Below are positions 52,176-61,954 of a stretch of 64,000 bases of DNA, piece by piece. Positions within the stretch are counted from its first letter, which is position 1. The number at the start of each line of letters is the position of its first letter. The stretch spans positions 372,001 through 436,000 of the forward strand of contig NZ_VLKE01000001.1 of NCBI RefSeq assembly GCF_007830265.1, given 5' to 3'. A program made the translations under genes and the position numbers. The notes beneath the pieces were generated by a model. It saw nothing but the letters and a program-made list of their open reading frames with translations. It was not told the origin of the DNA and made no database searches. This stretch comes from Micromonospora olivasterospora (GTDB lineage Bacteria > Actinomycetota > Actinomycetes > Mycobacteriales > Micromonosporaceae).

Positions 52176-54723
52176 TCACCGTGAGCCGTCCCGCCACCGG
52201 CCGGACCGCTCCCGGCTGGCTCGCAGGTCGGCCCGGACCAGCCGGCTGATCGGCTCGACCAGCCGGTGGGCCAGGGCGTCCAGGTGCCGCCGGTCGAGGC
52301 CCCGCAGCACGGCCCCCACGTCCGGCTCCCGGTCCGGACCGGCCGACTCGACAGTGCTGCGCCGCTGAACGGTCCCGGCGGTCGGCCCGGCGGCGCTCCG
52401 CGTCGGCCCGGTGGTCGCCGGCCAGGCGGCGGTGGTCTGGGCCACCGGCCGGGTCGTCGCCCGCCGGACCGGCGCGGCCGGCTGTGCCGGCGTCGGCCCG
52501 GTGGTGGCCCCAGGCCCGCTGGCCGTGACCGGCGCCGCCGTCCGCAGCACCGGCATCGGTACGTCCCCGGTGGCCTCCCGCAACGGTGCGCCATGAGCGG
52601 CCACGGGCCGGGGCGCCCCGGCCTGCGGGGCACTCCGGGCTGGACCGGTGACCCCGGGGATGAACGGGCTCGGACCGCTACCCGGACGCGCCCCGGCAGG
52701 TCCGTCCCGGTTGCTGTGGGACGGGCCGCCGTGGGGCTGGTCGGTGGCGGGCGCGTGGGACCTCCCCGCGCCGGCTGGTGCGTGCCTGCGTCCGTCCGGT
52801 GCAGCGATCCCGGTAGCCTGTTGGACGGTCGCCGGGCGGCCGGGGTACGTCCCTGCGGTGGCAGGCCGTCCACCGGGGGGCGCCTCCAGGGCTCCGTCGC
52901 CACGGGTCCGCCAGTTCACCGGCACCGTGGGCCGGGCGTCGGCTGCCGGAGCCGGATCGGTCGGGGCGGGTGGCACGTCGGTGAGCAGGGTGAGCTGGCG
53001 CTCGGCCAGCAGCGGGACCCGCCGCTGGACCAGCGTGGGCACGGGCTCACGGGCGACCGACGTCCCGGGGGTGACAGCGGAGCCGGAACCGTCCCGGGTG
53101 GCCGGGCCCGCCCCGGCGACAGCCGTGTCTCCGGCCGGGGCGGACCCGGCGCCAAAGCGGGCAGGTGGCCCCGGGCCGGTGCCACCGGAGGCGGTGGTGT
53201 CACCCGAAAAATGGGGCGTCGGGGGCGCGTCGGCCCGGCGGGGAGAGATCGTCGTCCCGGGACCGGGCGCGGTGCCGGACATATCGGGGGTCCGCCACCA
53301 GAGCCGTTGGACCACCGGCCCGGTCGGCTCCCCGGCGGTGCTCCGTCCACCCATCGACGGCCGGGCCGTCGAGGTGCGGACCGGCACGCGTGGCGGAACG
53401 GACGCGGCGCGGTGCGGGCCCCCAACCGGGGCGACCGGCGACGTCCGTTCCCCCGACGGCCGGCCGGGGCGCGGGCGACGACCGGCGGCGCGGGTGACGG
53501 TTGCCGGGCCCCTTGATCGGCGGCCGGAGTTGGGTCCGGGGACCGGCCGGCCCGGGGGAGCGGCGATGTGGCGGCTGGCAGTGCACCGACCAGGGGGTCG
53601 TCCGCCCGCGAGCTTGTCGCGCCGGGGCGAACTGGTGGCCCCGGGCGTACCGCGGGCGGCGGCGCGTCGGCCGGCAGCGGCGGTCCCAGGCCGGCACGGA
53701 CCGGTCGGTGGGGTGTCGGGGACGAACCGGTCTGCGCGGAGCCGGCCCACCGGACTCCCCGGGCGGCGGGGTGCCACCCGGCGGACCGGGGCCTGGGCGT
53801 CGCCGGTGCGCGGCGCGGCCTCGGCGGATCGGCGGGTGGGGCGGCCCGGACGGTGCGGGCCCGGCCGCCGGTCGGGGTGACGGGTCCGGTGGAGGGCGGG
53901 ACGACAGCCGTGTCCGAGGTGCCCGTCGGGAAAGGCGCGGTGGCTCCGCCGGTGGGCTGGGTGGACGGGGTCCGGAAGGCCCGCTGGACCATGGTCAGCG
54001 GTGGGGCCGAGGGGGCGTCCGCGCGTGGGGTGCCGGTCAGTCGGCGGGTCGGGCCGGGTGGGGGCGCGGTCACCAGCGGCCTGGCCCGGCCGCAGGGGCG
54101 GCGACCCCCGGCGGTCTCCCCCACCGGGTCGGCCCGACGTCGGCTGGCCGGGTCGGGGTCGGCCCGGCGAGGGCAGGCAGCGGTTGTCCGGGCGCGGAGC
54201 GGTGGACCGGGGCGGTTCCGGCGGCGGCCGGACGGTCGGTTCCCGCCGACTCTGCGGGCGGGAACCCGGTTTTCGCCGCCGGACAGGTGGCGGGGCGGTC
54301 GGGGACGCGGCGCTGGACGGCCGGCAGATGTGGGGTCGGCCGCCGGTCGGCCTCCGGTCGGACCGGACGTGGGCGGGCCAGGTCACGGGCCACCCCGAGG
54401 GGCGCCTGGTCGCTGACCAGGTGGTCGAGCGGCGTACGCAGGGTGGGGTCATGGAAGGTGCCCAGCCGGTCAGCGAACCGGAGCAGGTCGGTGACCAGCA
54501 CCGGCGCGGGGGTCAGGGCCCGTTGGATTGGCGGCAGGCTCCACCAGGCGGGATCGGCGGGCCCCGCCGGCCCGGCGTCGGGCGTCGGACCCGAGGCCGT
54601 CGATGCCGGCGCGGTGGCGGCCGGCGTCGGTTCAGGGCCGGGCGACGGGCGGACGGCGGTGGGGCCGGCCGGCCGGGCACGGCTTTCGGCGGCCAGCCGC
54701 CGCATCCTGTCGCGTAGCCCCAT
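52176..54723 (-). pseudogene. Large Pro/Ala/Thr-rich eCIS-locus protein with repeated VQR motifs, two apparent frame breaks
   Basis: ATG at 54723 starts MGLRDRMRRLAAESRARPAG. A conserved-looking N-terminal block follows (WWSLPPIQRALTPAPVLVTD, LLRFADRLGTFHDPTLRTPL). Plausible coding then moves to a second frame near 54120 (LTMVQRAFRTPSTQPTGGAT) and a third near 53460 (PVVQRLWWRTPDM), ending in a helical C-terminus (VGAVLRGLDRRHLDALAHRL) and TGA at 52176. The total is about 850 residues, mostly disordered. VQR/IQR recurs (PIQRA, AVQRR, MVQRA, VVQRL, LVQRR, TVQRR). Its place between two structural genes suggests a structural or cargo-linking role; function unknown. Confidence 0.65.
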
Positions 54724-54729
54724 CGTGCC

Positions 54730-54888
54730 TCACTGACCTTCGTTCATCCTGGTGTTGATGCGGGCGATCTCACCCACGTACCGGGCCCGCTCGGCGTGGG
54801 TGAGATCGAGGATCTCGGCGCGCGGCCAGTGGAAGTGGTAAGCGACGTACGAGACCTCCTCCTGGAGCCGGTCGGCCCCGTACGTCAC
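54730..54888 (-). CDS. DUF6760-type small eCIS protein, 52 aa
   Basis: GTG at 54888 overlaps the upstream stop by 4 bases (GTGA) and opens VTYGADRLQEEVSYVAYHFH, WPRAEILDLTHAERARYVGE and IARINTRMNEGQ, ending TGA at 54730. It is a short helical protein found in the same place in actinobacterial and other eCIS loci; it resembles the small tail-assembly chaperone extension of phages. Too short for most gene callers, but composition, coupling and context are all good. Confidence 0.88.
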   Translation of the reverse strand: MTYGADRLQEEVSYVAYHFHWPRAEILDLTHAERARYVGEIARINTRMNEGQ

Positions 54889-55361
54889 GATTCCCCCGGG
54901 CGACCACCCGCCAGGTCCACCTCGAACACCGACTCGCAGGAGGGACAGGTGACCTCGGCGAGGGTGTGCCCCTCGGCGTTGATCCGCCGGTACAGGTCCT
55001 GGAGGAAGGCCAGGTCGGAGGCGAAGAGCCGCTCGACGACCTCCGCGCGTACCTGGGTGATCGTGCCCAGCCGGGTGACCACCAGGCTGAGCAGGACGAT
55101 CGACAGGTACGCCGGGTTCTGCTTGACCCGCAGGTCGACAAGTGGTGCCAGCTCGTCCCGGGCGGTGGCGAGCCGCATGCTGCCGTGCCGGTGCACGGTG
55201 CCGTCCTCGTCGACGTACCCCCGCGGTAGCTGGAAGGTGAACTCCGTCTGGAGCCGGACGGGCGCGGGTGGCGCGACCACCGGCGCGGCGGGCTCCTGCG
55301 GCCCGTCGACCGGGTCGACGAGGGTGTCGAGGCCCCCGGCCGAGACGCCACGGCGTCTCAT
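54885..55361 (-). CDS. eCIS zinc-finger tail-assembly-type protein
   Basis: 158 residues. ATG at 55361 overlaps the tube stop (ATGA). The centre reads EFTFQLPRGYVDEDGTVHRH then GSMRLATARDELAPLVDLRV, a segment typical of T4-like tail-assembly proteins in eCIS. A Cys pair, VTCPSCESVFEVD, near the end can form half a zinc site. It probably acts as an assembly chaperone between tube and sheath; the start is set by the overlap and by the Arg/Gly shadow upstream. Confidence 0.85.
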   Translation of the reverse strand: MRRRGVSAGGLDTLVDPVDGPQEPAAPVVAPPAPVRLQTEFTFQLPRGYVDEDGTVHRHGSMRLATARDELAPLVDLRVKQNPAYLSIVLLSLVVTRLGTITQVRAEVVERLFASDLAFLQDLYRRINAEGHTLAEVTCPSCESVFEVDLAGGRPGES

Positions 55362-55798
55362 TGCGCGCTGATCTCTTCGTACACCACGGTGACCTTCTCG
55401 GTCGCCGCCGTCGGGTCGCCAGCCTTGAGCCCCGGCCCCTCCCACCTGCTCACCCACGCGTTGGTCAGGTCGAAGCGCCGGGTCTCGGACTTGTCGGCGT
55501 TGTTGAGGATGATGCTGATGTTCTGCCGGGCCGCCTCTACCGCGCCCTTGAGGAACGTCTCCTTGATCCAGTCGGTGAAGGCGCTGCTCTGGTCGAGCCC
55601 CCGGGTGATGGTCACCTCGCCGGCCTTCCGGGCCCCGGGAATCTTGCGGATGATCAGCTCGCCGGTGGGGGTCACCGACTTGACCTCGATCGAGTCCAGC
55701 TCGACGGTCAGGCCGCTGACCTCCTGCACCAGCTCCACCTGGATGCCGCCCAGCTCCACCTGGAAGCTGTGCACGATGAGGGTGTCACCACTGGCCAT
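55358..55798 (-). CDS. eCIS inner tube protein (Hcp/gp19-like, Afp1 type)
   Basis: 146 residues. Landmarks are HSFQVELGGIQVELVQEVSG, GELIIRKIPGARKAGEVTIT, SSAFTDWIKETFLKG and FDLTNAWVSRWEGPGLKAGD. It stacks in hexamer rings to form the tube expelled on contraction. ATG at 55798 lies 55 bases after the sheath stop. Probably the most abundant product with the sheath. Confidence 0.94.
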   Translation of the reverse strand: MASGDTLIVHSFQVELGGIQVELVQEVSGLTVELDSIEVKSVTPTGELIIRKIPGARKAGEVTITRGLDQSSAFTDWIKETFLKGAVEAARQNISIILNNADKSETRRFDLTNAWVSRWEGPGLKAGDPTAATEKVTVVYEEISAQ

Positions 55799-55853
55799 CG
55801 TGGCCGCCTTTCGTCATGGTCGGTGCGGTCGTCGTACGCGGGGCCCGGCCCGG

Positions 55854-57401
55854 TCAGTCGCTAACCAGGCTGGTGCTGTCGGAGAACTGCGCCAGGCGGA
55901 AGACGACGAACTCGGCGGGCTTGACCGGGCAGATGCCGATCTCGCATACCACCTGACCCCGGTCGATCACCTCCGGGGGGTTGGTCTCGTGGTCGCACTT
56001 GACGTAGAAGGCCTCGGCCGCAGTCGCCCCGAACAGGGCGCCCCGCCGCCACTCCTCGGTGAGGAAGGCGGCGACGTTGCGCCGGATGGTGCCCCACAGG
56101 CGCTGGTCGTTCGGCTCGAACACGACCCACTGCGTGCCGAGCAGAATGGACTCCTCGACGTAGTTGAACAGCCGCCGGACATTGATGTAGCGCCAGGCCG
56201 GGTCCGAGGAGAGGGTCCGCGCGCCCCAGACCCGGACGCCGCGGCCAGGAAAGGCCCGGATGCAGTTGACTCCGATCGGGTTCAGCAGGTCCTGCTCACC
56301 CTTGGTGACGTTGTTCTGCAGGTCGACGACGCCCCGGACCACCTCGTTGGCGGGCGCCTTGTGCACCCCCCGCTCGGTGTCGTTGCGGGACCAGAGGCCG
56401 GCCAGGTGGCCGCTGGGCGGCACGAACACCGCCCGTCCGGTGCTCGGGTCGAAGACCTTCACCCAGGGGTAGTAGAGGGCCGCGTACCGGGAATCGTACC
56501 CGGCCCCGTCCTGCCGCCAGCCGCGCACCTGCTGGGCGGTCAGCTCCGGCGGCGGGTCGAGCAGGACCATCCGGTCACCCATCTGCTCGCAGTGCGAGAT
56601 CAGGGCGAGCTGGGCGGCCTTGACCGCCTCCAGGTCGACGACCCCCTGCTGGTACGCCCCTATCAGGTCCGGCGCGGCGACCATGGTGATCTCGTCGATG
56701 GCCTCCAGCCCGGCCAGGCCGGTGCGGGAGTCGACGTCCCCGACGAACTCATCGGCCGACAGGGTCGCCGGCAGGGCGTCGGCGGGTGCTGCGGGCGGGG
56801 CCAGGGTGACCGTCTGGTTGGCCGGCCGGGCCAGGGAGTTGGACGGGGTGGCTTCCTCCATGGTGATCAGCTTGGACCGCTCGCGGACCTGGTTGACCAC
56901 GGAGGTCTTGCTGCGCCGGAAGGAACCGTCGTACTCCTCGACCGGCTTGCCGTCGGAGTGGACGATCAGCCGGAACCGGTCCTCGCTGGCCCCCTCGCCC
57001 TCGACGTCGGCGACCTCCACGGTGACCTCGCCACCGGCGGCCGGCAGGGTGGCCACCCGGAACGTGCCGAGCGCCGACGACTCACCGGCCGGCAGCGACT
57101 TCTGCGCGCCCCGGCCACCGCTCTTGCCGCCGGCCGACGGATCGCCGATCCGGACGACGTAGCAGACGCCGCCGCCGTTGGCGAAGTACCCGTACACCGC
57201 GTGCGCCAGATAGGCGCCCTCGACCATTCCCCCGAAGAGCTGGACGTACTGGCTCCAGTTGGTGACCAGGGTCGGCGTGTGGAAGGACCCCTTCTCGGCG
57301 AATCCCAGGAAGGCAGCGACTGCGGTGCCGACGCCCTCGATGGGACGCGAACCGCTCTGCACCTCCTCCACGTACACGCCTGGGGACAGGTACGTCGGCA
57401 T
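55854..57401 (-). CDS. eCIS contractile sheath protein (subtilisin-like tail sheath)
   Basis: 515 residues. It starts MPTYLSPGVYVEEVQSGSRP, the standard sheath opening, and has a surface insertion in the middle (residues ~120-200). The C-terminal interlocking domain contains GVRVWGARTLSSDPAWRYIN, NYVEESILLGTQWVVFEPND and GQVVCEIGICPVKPAEFVVF. ATG at 57401 follows GAGGAG; the longer frame to 57503 is Arg/Pro-rich leader. First gene of the structural operon; only one sheath gene is present, as in actinobacterial eCIS. Confidence 0.95.
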   Translation of the reverse strand: MPTYLSPGVYVEEVQSGSRPIEGVGTAVAAFLGFAEKGSFHTPTLVTNWSQYVQLFGGMVEGAYLAHAVYGYFANGGGVCYVVRIGDPSAGGKSGGRGAQKSLPAGESSALGTFRVATLPAAGGEVTVEVADVEGEGASEDRFRLIVHSDGKPVEEYDGSFRRSKTSVVNQVRERSKLITMEEATPSNSLARPANQTVTLAPPAAPADALPATLSADEFVGDVDSRTGLAGLEAIDEITMVAAPDLIGAYQQGVVDLEAVKAAQLALISHCEQMGDRMVLLDPPPELTAQQVRGWRQDGAGYDSRYAALYYPWVKVFDPSTGRAVFVPPSGHLAGLWSRNDTERGVHKAPANEVVRGVVDLQNNVTKGEQDLLNPIGVNCIRAFPGRGVRVWGARTLSSDPAWRYINVRRLFNYVEESILLGTQWVVFEPNDQRLWGTIRRNVAAFLTEEWRRGALFGATAAEAFYVKCDHETNPPEVIDRGQVVCEIGICPVKPAEFVVFRLAQFSDSTSLVSD

Positions 57402-57606
57402 GCAAGCTCCTCTGCCAGGTCGGCGGACGCTGGCCAGCCTGCTCGGCCGGGCAGCCGGCGGGAAGGTCCCTACGGACCGCGCAGGGGCAGACTCGCGCAC
57501 CACAGGGGCAGGGGCCGCGCTCCTGGCCGGACGACCTCGACCGACCGTCTGAACCGGGCCTACAATGGCCGTCGATACCGACCTGCGGTCGAGGAGGTGC
57601 CCGGAC
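57402..57606. promoter_or_regulatory. Divergent eCIS promoter region
   Basis: 205 bp between the sheath operon and the DUF4157 gene. TACAAT at 57561-57566 is a good -10 box for the plus-strand gene, giving a short leader to the GTG at 57607. A ribosome binding site GAGGAGG lies at 57591-57597. Confidence 0.55.
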
Positions 57607-58965
57607 GTGCGTCATCACCGGTCCGACCTGACATCGAGTCCCCAGGAGCGCCAGGCGCCCCGGCCGGGCCCGGCCGCCGGCCGAAGGGCCGACGCCGTCC
57701 TACCGGGGCGCGCCGGTCCCGGGCGCAGCCCGCGGGAGGTCATCGCCCTACAACGGACGGTGGGCAACCGCGCGGCGGCGGGGATGGTCGAGCAGGACCG
57801 GCACGAGCACGCGGACTGCGGACACCCGCCGGCCGAGCAGGTGCAGCGGTCGGTCGCCTCGGTGCTCGGCTCCCGCGGGCGGCCGTTGGACGACGCGACC
57901 CGGGGCGACATGGAGGCCCGGCTGGGGTCGGACTTCTCCGACGTGCGGATCCACGACGACTCGGCGGCCCGGGCGTCGGCGGCCGGGATCGGGGCGCGGG
58001 CGTACACCTCCGGCAATCACGTGGTCCTCGGTGACGGGGGCACGGACCGGCACACCCTGGCACACGAGTTGACCCATGTAATACAGCAGCGGTTGGGGCC
58101 GGTGGCCGGCACCGACAACGGGGCCGGGCTGCGGATCAGCGACCCTGGTGACCGGTTCGAGCGGGACGCCGAGGCGAACGCCGCTCGCGCCCTCACCACC
58201 GGCCCCGCACCGCAGATGGCACAGGACACCATCGAGTTGCCCCCGCTGACGCTGCCGGGGGCGCAGACCCCGGTGCAGCGGACGCCGAAGGCGGATGTGG
58301 GGGGCACGGCGACGTCGAGCAGTCGCAGCGAGCCGTACCCGGGTGACGGGGGTCGTAGCACCCGTTCCAGCACCAGGAGGAAGAATCAGCCGGACCTGCC
58401 GGAGGCGAACCTCAACAGCCTACGGCTGAGCTTCACCTCCGAGTACGAGGGTCCGGCCACGCAGCGACTAGACGAGAAGCAGGACATCGGCTTCTACCAG
58501 GTCGCCACCCTGCACGCGCCGGAGAACCTGCCCCGTAGCGTGACTGCGTTATACGACTTCAGGCAGCAGGTCAAGGACAGCTTCGTCTACTACGAGCGCG
58601 TGGAGGACGACGGGGACTTCGAGAAGAGGGAGCAGCGTCCCAGCGCCTGGGTGCAGGACGGTCCCTACCAACCGGAGTACGACGATGCCCCGGAGGCGAT
58701 CTCCGTGGGGAGCAACAGCATCGAGTTCAACGACCACCCGGGATGGTCGGGCCGGGTGGCCATGACTCCCGGCTCCTGGCTCGCCAGGTACTCGGTCAGC
58801 TTTAGGTGGAAGGTCAAGCGCCGGGACGCCAGGGGCGGCACCTGGACCAGCCCGGCGGTAACCCACAACTTCACCTCCCCTTTCGCCCCCAACAACCCGG
58901 TGGAGTCCGCACCGGTCACGGCGACTCCCGCTGAAAACACCGCCTGGGACGTCACGCTCGCCTAG
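57607..58965 (+). CDS. DUF4157 (eCIS core) protein with HEXXH motif; candidate cargo
   Basis: 452 residues. GTG at 57607 is chosen over ATG 57565 because GAGGAGG lies 9 bases upstream and the earlier ATG coincides with a -10 box. After a basic Pro-rich start, SPREVIALQRTVGNRAAA precedes the DUF4157 domain (SRGRPLDDATRGDMEARLGS, DFSDVRIHDDSAARASAAGI, LAHELTHVIQQRLG at ~149-163, a metalloprotease-like HEXXH). VQR occurs twice (EQVQRSVAS, TPVQRTPK). The C-terminal ~200 residues are beta-rich (LNSLRLSFTSEYEGPATQRL, ARYSVSFRWKVKRRDARGGT) and unrecognised. DUF4157 proteins are often loaded into eCIS particles as effectors. Confidence 0.85.
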   Translation: MRHHRSDLTSSPQERQAPRPGPAAGRRADAVLPGRAGPGRSPREVIALQRTVGNRAAAGMVEQDRHEHADCGHPPAEQVQRSVASVLGSRGRPLDDATRGDMEARLGSDFSDVRIHDDSAARASAAGIGARAYTSGNHVVLGDGGTDRHTLAHELTHVIQQRLGPVAGTDNGAGLRISDPGDRFERDAEANAARALTTGPAPQMAQDTIELPPLTLPGAQTPVQRTPKADVGGTATSSSRSEPYPGDGGRSTRSSTRRKNQPDLPEANLNSLRLSFTSEYEGPATQRLDEKQDIGFYQVATLHAPENLPRSVTALYDFRQQVKDSFVYYERVEDDGDFEKREQRPSAWVQDGPYQPEYDDAPEAISVGSNSIEFNDHPGWSGRVAMTPGSWLARYSVSFRWKVKRRDARGGTWTSPAVTHNFTSPFAPNNPVESAPVTATPAENTAWDVTLA

Positions 58966-59000
58966 CAGGCCGGCGTCTGCCGTCAGCCAAGGCGGGGACG

Positions 59001-61133
59001 TCAGGCTCGGCGGGGCCGGGCGCCGTTCGGCGTGGCCGCCGGCAGGAGCAGGCGGCCCAGCTTGCGGTACTCGCGCTGCGCAGCCGTCATGACCATCGCC
59101 ATGGTCACCGGTGTCCCGGCTGCGGCGGCCAGGTAGCCGGCGCTGACCGCGCAGGACCGGATACCGCCCCCGCTCAACTCGAACGCGCGGGCGCAGTGGT
59201 CCAGGTCGACGTCGTCGGCGCGAGGCAGCTCGACGCCGAGGCAGCGGTCCCACAATGCCCGCCGCTGTGCCACGTCCGGGATCGGGAAGTCCACGACGAC
59301 GTCGATTCGGCGCAGGAACGCCTCGTCCAGGTTGGCCCGCAGATTCGTGGTGAGCACCGCCACCCCGTCGAACGACTCCATTCGCTGCAACAGGTACGCG
59401 CTCTCCAGGTTGGCGTACCGATCGTGGGCGTCGCTGGCCTCGGAGCGCTTGCCGAAGATGGCGTCGGCCTCGTCGAACAGCAGCACCCCGTTGACCCCGG
59501 CCGCCTCGGTGAAAATCCGTTCCAGGTTCTTCTCGGTCTGGCCGACGTACTTGTCGACCACCGTGGAGAGGTCCACCACGTACAGGTCGAGGCCCAGGTC
59601 GGCGGCGACCACCTCGGCGGACATGGTCTTGCCGGTGCCGGAGTCCCCGGCGAACAGGGCGGTCACCCCGCGCCCACGCCCCCCGCCGGGGCGCAGCCGC
59701 CACCCACTCAACACCTGGTCCCGGTGGCGTATCCGCAACGCCAGCTCGGTGAGCTGGTCCCGGGCCGGGGCCGGGAGGACCAGGTCGTCCCAGCCGACGG
59801 CGGGCTCCACCCGCCGGGCCAGCTTCGCCAGCGCCGCCGCGTTCTGCGAGCGCACCCCCGCCCGGACGTGCCGGGTGGTGACCCGGTCGGAACCGTCGAG
59901 GACCGCCTGCTGGGCCGCGGCGACCGCCGCCCGCCGCACCTGGTCGGGCGCCAGCACGTACGCGGACAGCTCCCGCTCCGGGTCGACGTCGGCCGCCAGC
60001 TTCACCGAGCGTCCCGCCAGGGCGTCGCGCCACAGCCGGATCCGCTCCGCCGCCCCGGCTGGGGCGGCGGTCACCAGCAGCGGGGACCGGTCGGCCCAGT
60101 ACGGGTCCCAGCGCAGCCGGCCGGTGAGCAGCACCGGCACCGGCAGGGCGGTGAGCCGGCGCAGCAGCCGAGCGTGGGCCGGGCCGGCCGCCGGGTCCAG
60201 GGTGTCGACCGGGCCGACGACCAGGCCCGCCCGGCGCAGCCGGGTCTCCCGCACCACGACGGCGAGGGCCTCCTCCGGCGTCGGGTCGACGCACAGCGCG
60301 TCCAGGTCGAGGGCCAGGACCGACCGGCCGGCCGCGAGGAGGGCGGCGGCGGCCAGCTCGTCGGCCGCCCCGCCGGGCTCCTCGCGTAGGTAGACCAGCC
60401 GGTCACCGGCGCGCAGCGCCGCCGCCAGCCCGTCGGTAACCGGCTGCCGGTCCGCCGGCCGGGGCACCCGGCGGACCAGGCCGTCGGCACGCCCGTCGCC
60501 GCCGTCCTGCCCGAGGAGGTGGCCGGTGACCCGGTCCGGCACCCGCAGGCTCCGGGTCAGGAAGGGGCGGTCGTCCTCCTCGACGAGGAGCAGGCCGCCG
60601 GCCACCAGTGGGCCGGCGCCGGCCAGGTGGGTCCGAGCCGCCCCGGTGACCGGGGAGACCCCGCACAGCCCCAGGGCCAGCCCGGTCGTCGCCCGCCGCC
60701 GGGTCACGTCGTCGTTGAGGTACCCGTAGAGCCGCTCGTACCGCTGGTCGAGGTCGGGCAGGAGCGCGATCAGCAGCAGTTCGACGTCCAACGGCGTCAG
60801 TGCGAAGTCCTCGGCCAACTCGCGCAGCGGCACCCGGCCACCCGCCGACCGGGCCCGGTCGGCCCACCGGTCGGCGGTCGCCACCGCGTCGGCCGCGATC
60901 TCGTCCGGGGCGGGTGGCACCGGGTCGTCCACGAGCCGCCAGGCGTCCTCGTCGGAGACGTGCAGCCCACGGAGCGGGTCGTCCGGGGCCGGGTCCGCGG
61001 CGCGCGCGGTGGCGACGGCCCGCCGGACCCGCTGCTCCACCAGGAACAGCCGGGCCCGCAGGTACGTCGTGCCCGGCGGTTCGGTCCGCTCCGGTTCCGG
61101 GGCCGTCCGGGCGTCTTCGCGTACGGCGGTCAC
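59001..61133 (-). CDS. eCIS AAA+ ATPase
   Basis: 710 residues. The first ~430 hold a winged-helix-like and an inactive AAA-like region (TPLDVELLLIALLPDLDQRY, RLRRAGLVVGPVDTLDPAAG). The active AAA+ domain follows: Walker A ALFAGDSGTGKTMSAEVVAA (~495), Walker B GVLLFDEADAIFGKRSEASD, sensor 1 TTNLRANLDEAF and Arg finger LRRIDVVVDFPIPD. Each eCIS locus has one such ATPase (Afp15-like), needed for assembly. GTG at 61133 overlaps the DUF4255 stop by 4 bases (GTGA). It reads toward the DUF4157 gene. Confidence 0.92.
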   Translation of the reverse strand: MTAVREDARTAPEPERTEPPGTTYLRARLFLVEQRVRRAVATARAADPAPDDPLRGLHVSDEDAWRLVDDPVPPAPDEIAADAVATADRWADRARSAGGRVPLRELAEDFALTPLDVELLLIALLPDLDQRYERLYGYLNDDVTRRRATTGLALGLCGVSPVTGAARTHLAGAGPLVAGGLLLVEEDDRPFLTRSLRVPDRVTGHLLGQDGGDGRADGLVRRVPRPADRQPVTDGLAAALRAGDRLVYLREEPGGAADELAAAALLAAGRSVLALDLDALCVDPTPEEALAVVVRETRLRRAGLVVGPVDTLDPAAGPAHARLLRRLTALPVPVLLTGRLRWDPYWADRSPLLVTAAPAGAAERIRLWRDALAGRSVKLAADVDPERELSAYVLAPDQVRRAAVAAAQQAVLDGSDRVTTRHVRAGVRSQNAAALAKLARRVEPAVGWDDLVLPAPARDQLTELALRIRHRDQVLSGWRLRPGGGRGRGVTALFAGDSGTGKTMSAEVVAADLGLDLYVVDLSTVVDKYVGQTEKNLERIFTEAAGVNGVLLFDEADAIFGKRSEASDAHDRYANLESAYLLQRMESFDGVAVLTTNLRANLDEAFLRRIDVVVDFPIPDVAQRRALWDRCLGVELPRADDVDLDHCARAFELSGGGIRSCAVSAGYLAAAAGTPVTMAMVMTAAQREYRKLGRLLLPAATPNGARPRRA

Positions 61134-61941
61134 CGGCGGCCGTCCCGGATCGGCCCGCCGGTGCCCTGGCGTCGCTTCCGCTCAGCGGCGGTGCCCCGCG
61201 CCCGGCGTACCCCGATCGGGGGAAGGTCTCCCCGGGGGCGGGGTCCGGGTGGCGCAGCCGCCGCGTCTCCGTCCCGGCGGGCGGCTGCTCCGCCGCTGGG
61301 TCGCCCGGGCGGCGGGCGCGGGGGCGGGCGGTCCGTCCGGGGCCGGCCCGGTGGTCGTCCGGGGCGGAGTCGGCCCGGGCGCCGGCGCGCAGCCGGAGCC
61401 CGTCGGTGACCGGCTGGGCCGCGAAGGCCGTGGACGCCGCGATCGGCGTGGTCACCACCAGGTCCAGCGACGGCTTCAGCGAGCCGCCGAGGGCGGACCA
61501 GATGTCGGCCAGCCCCCGGTCCCGCCTCGGCGGCACCGCGATGCTCATCGGCACGGTCAGCCCCAGGTCGGCGAGGCCGCCGACCAACCGGCCCGGGGGC
61601 AGCACGTCGTGGGTGACCAGCCCGGCCAGCAGCACGGAGAGCAGCCGGTGCTCGTCCTGCGGCTGGGCGGTCCACGCGGTCACCAGGTACGACAAGGCGA
61701 AGTACCGGGGCGGCCGGTGCTCGGCGACGACCACGCCGTCCGCGTCGCACTCCTCGATCCGGCCCTCCCGGCGGTGGGCCATCTCCTCCCGCACGTCGTA
61801 GAGGAACAGGTTCACCGTCGGGGCGTTGCGCCGGACCTCCCACTCCCGGGTCGGCGCGTCGAAGGACAACTGCACGTCGGTGCCGGCGAGCAGCTCCTCG
61901 GTCAGCAGCGCGTGCAGCGCCTCGTCCACCTCGTTGATCAT
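61130..61941 (-). CDS. DUF4255 eCIS cap-type protein, probable frame break near the C-terminus
   Basis: ATG at 61941 follows GAGGGGA. MINEVDEALHALLTEELLAG, VRRNAPTVNLFLYDVREEMA, PRYFALSYLVTAWTAQPQDE and KPSLDLVVTTPIAASTA define DUF4255 (Afp16-like tube/sheath terminator). The frame then runs without a stop deep into the ATPase gene, while another frame ends GTGGPIRDGRR with TGA at 61130 and overlaps the ATPase start. I infer one indel near 61200 in the Pro-rich tail. Without it the protein would overlap the ATPase by about 240 codons, which is unlikely. Confidence 0.8.
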
Positions 61942-61954
61942 CGTCGTCGTCCCC

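Noticed and set aside
55389..58034. 881-codon plus-strand frame opposite sheath and tube genes
   Set aside because: Shadow frame; also out of frame with the DUF4157 gene it would overlap.
60403..61130. Extension of the DUF4255 frame into the ATPase gene
   Set aside because: It would overlap the ATPase by ~240 codons with shadow composition; a frame break near 61200 is simpler.
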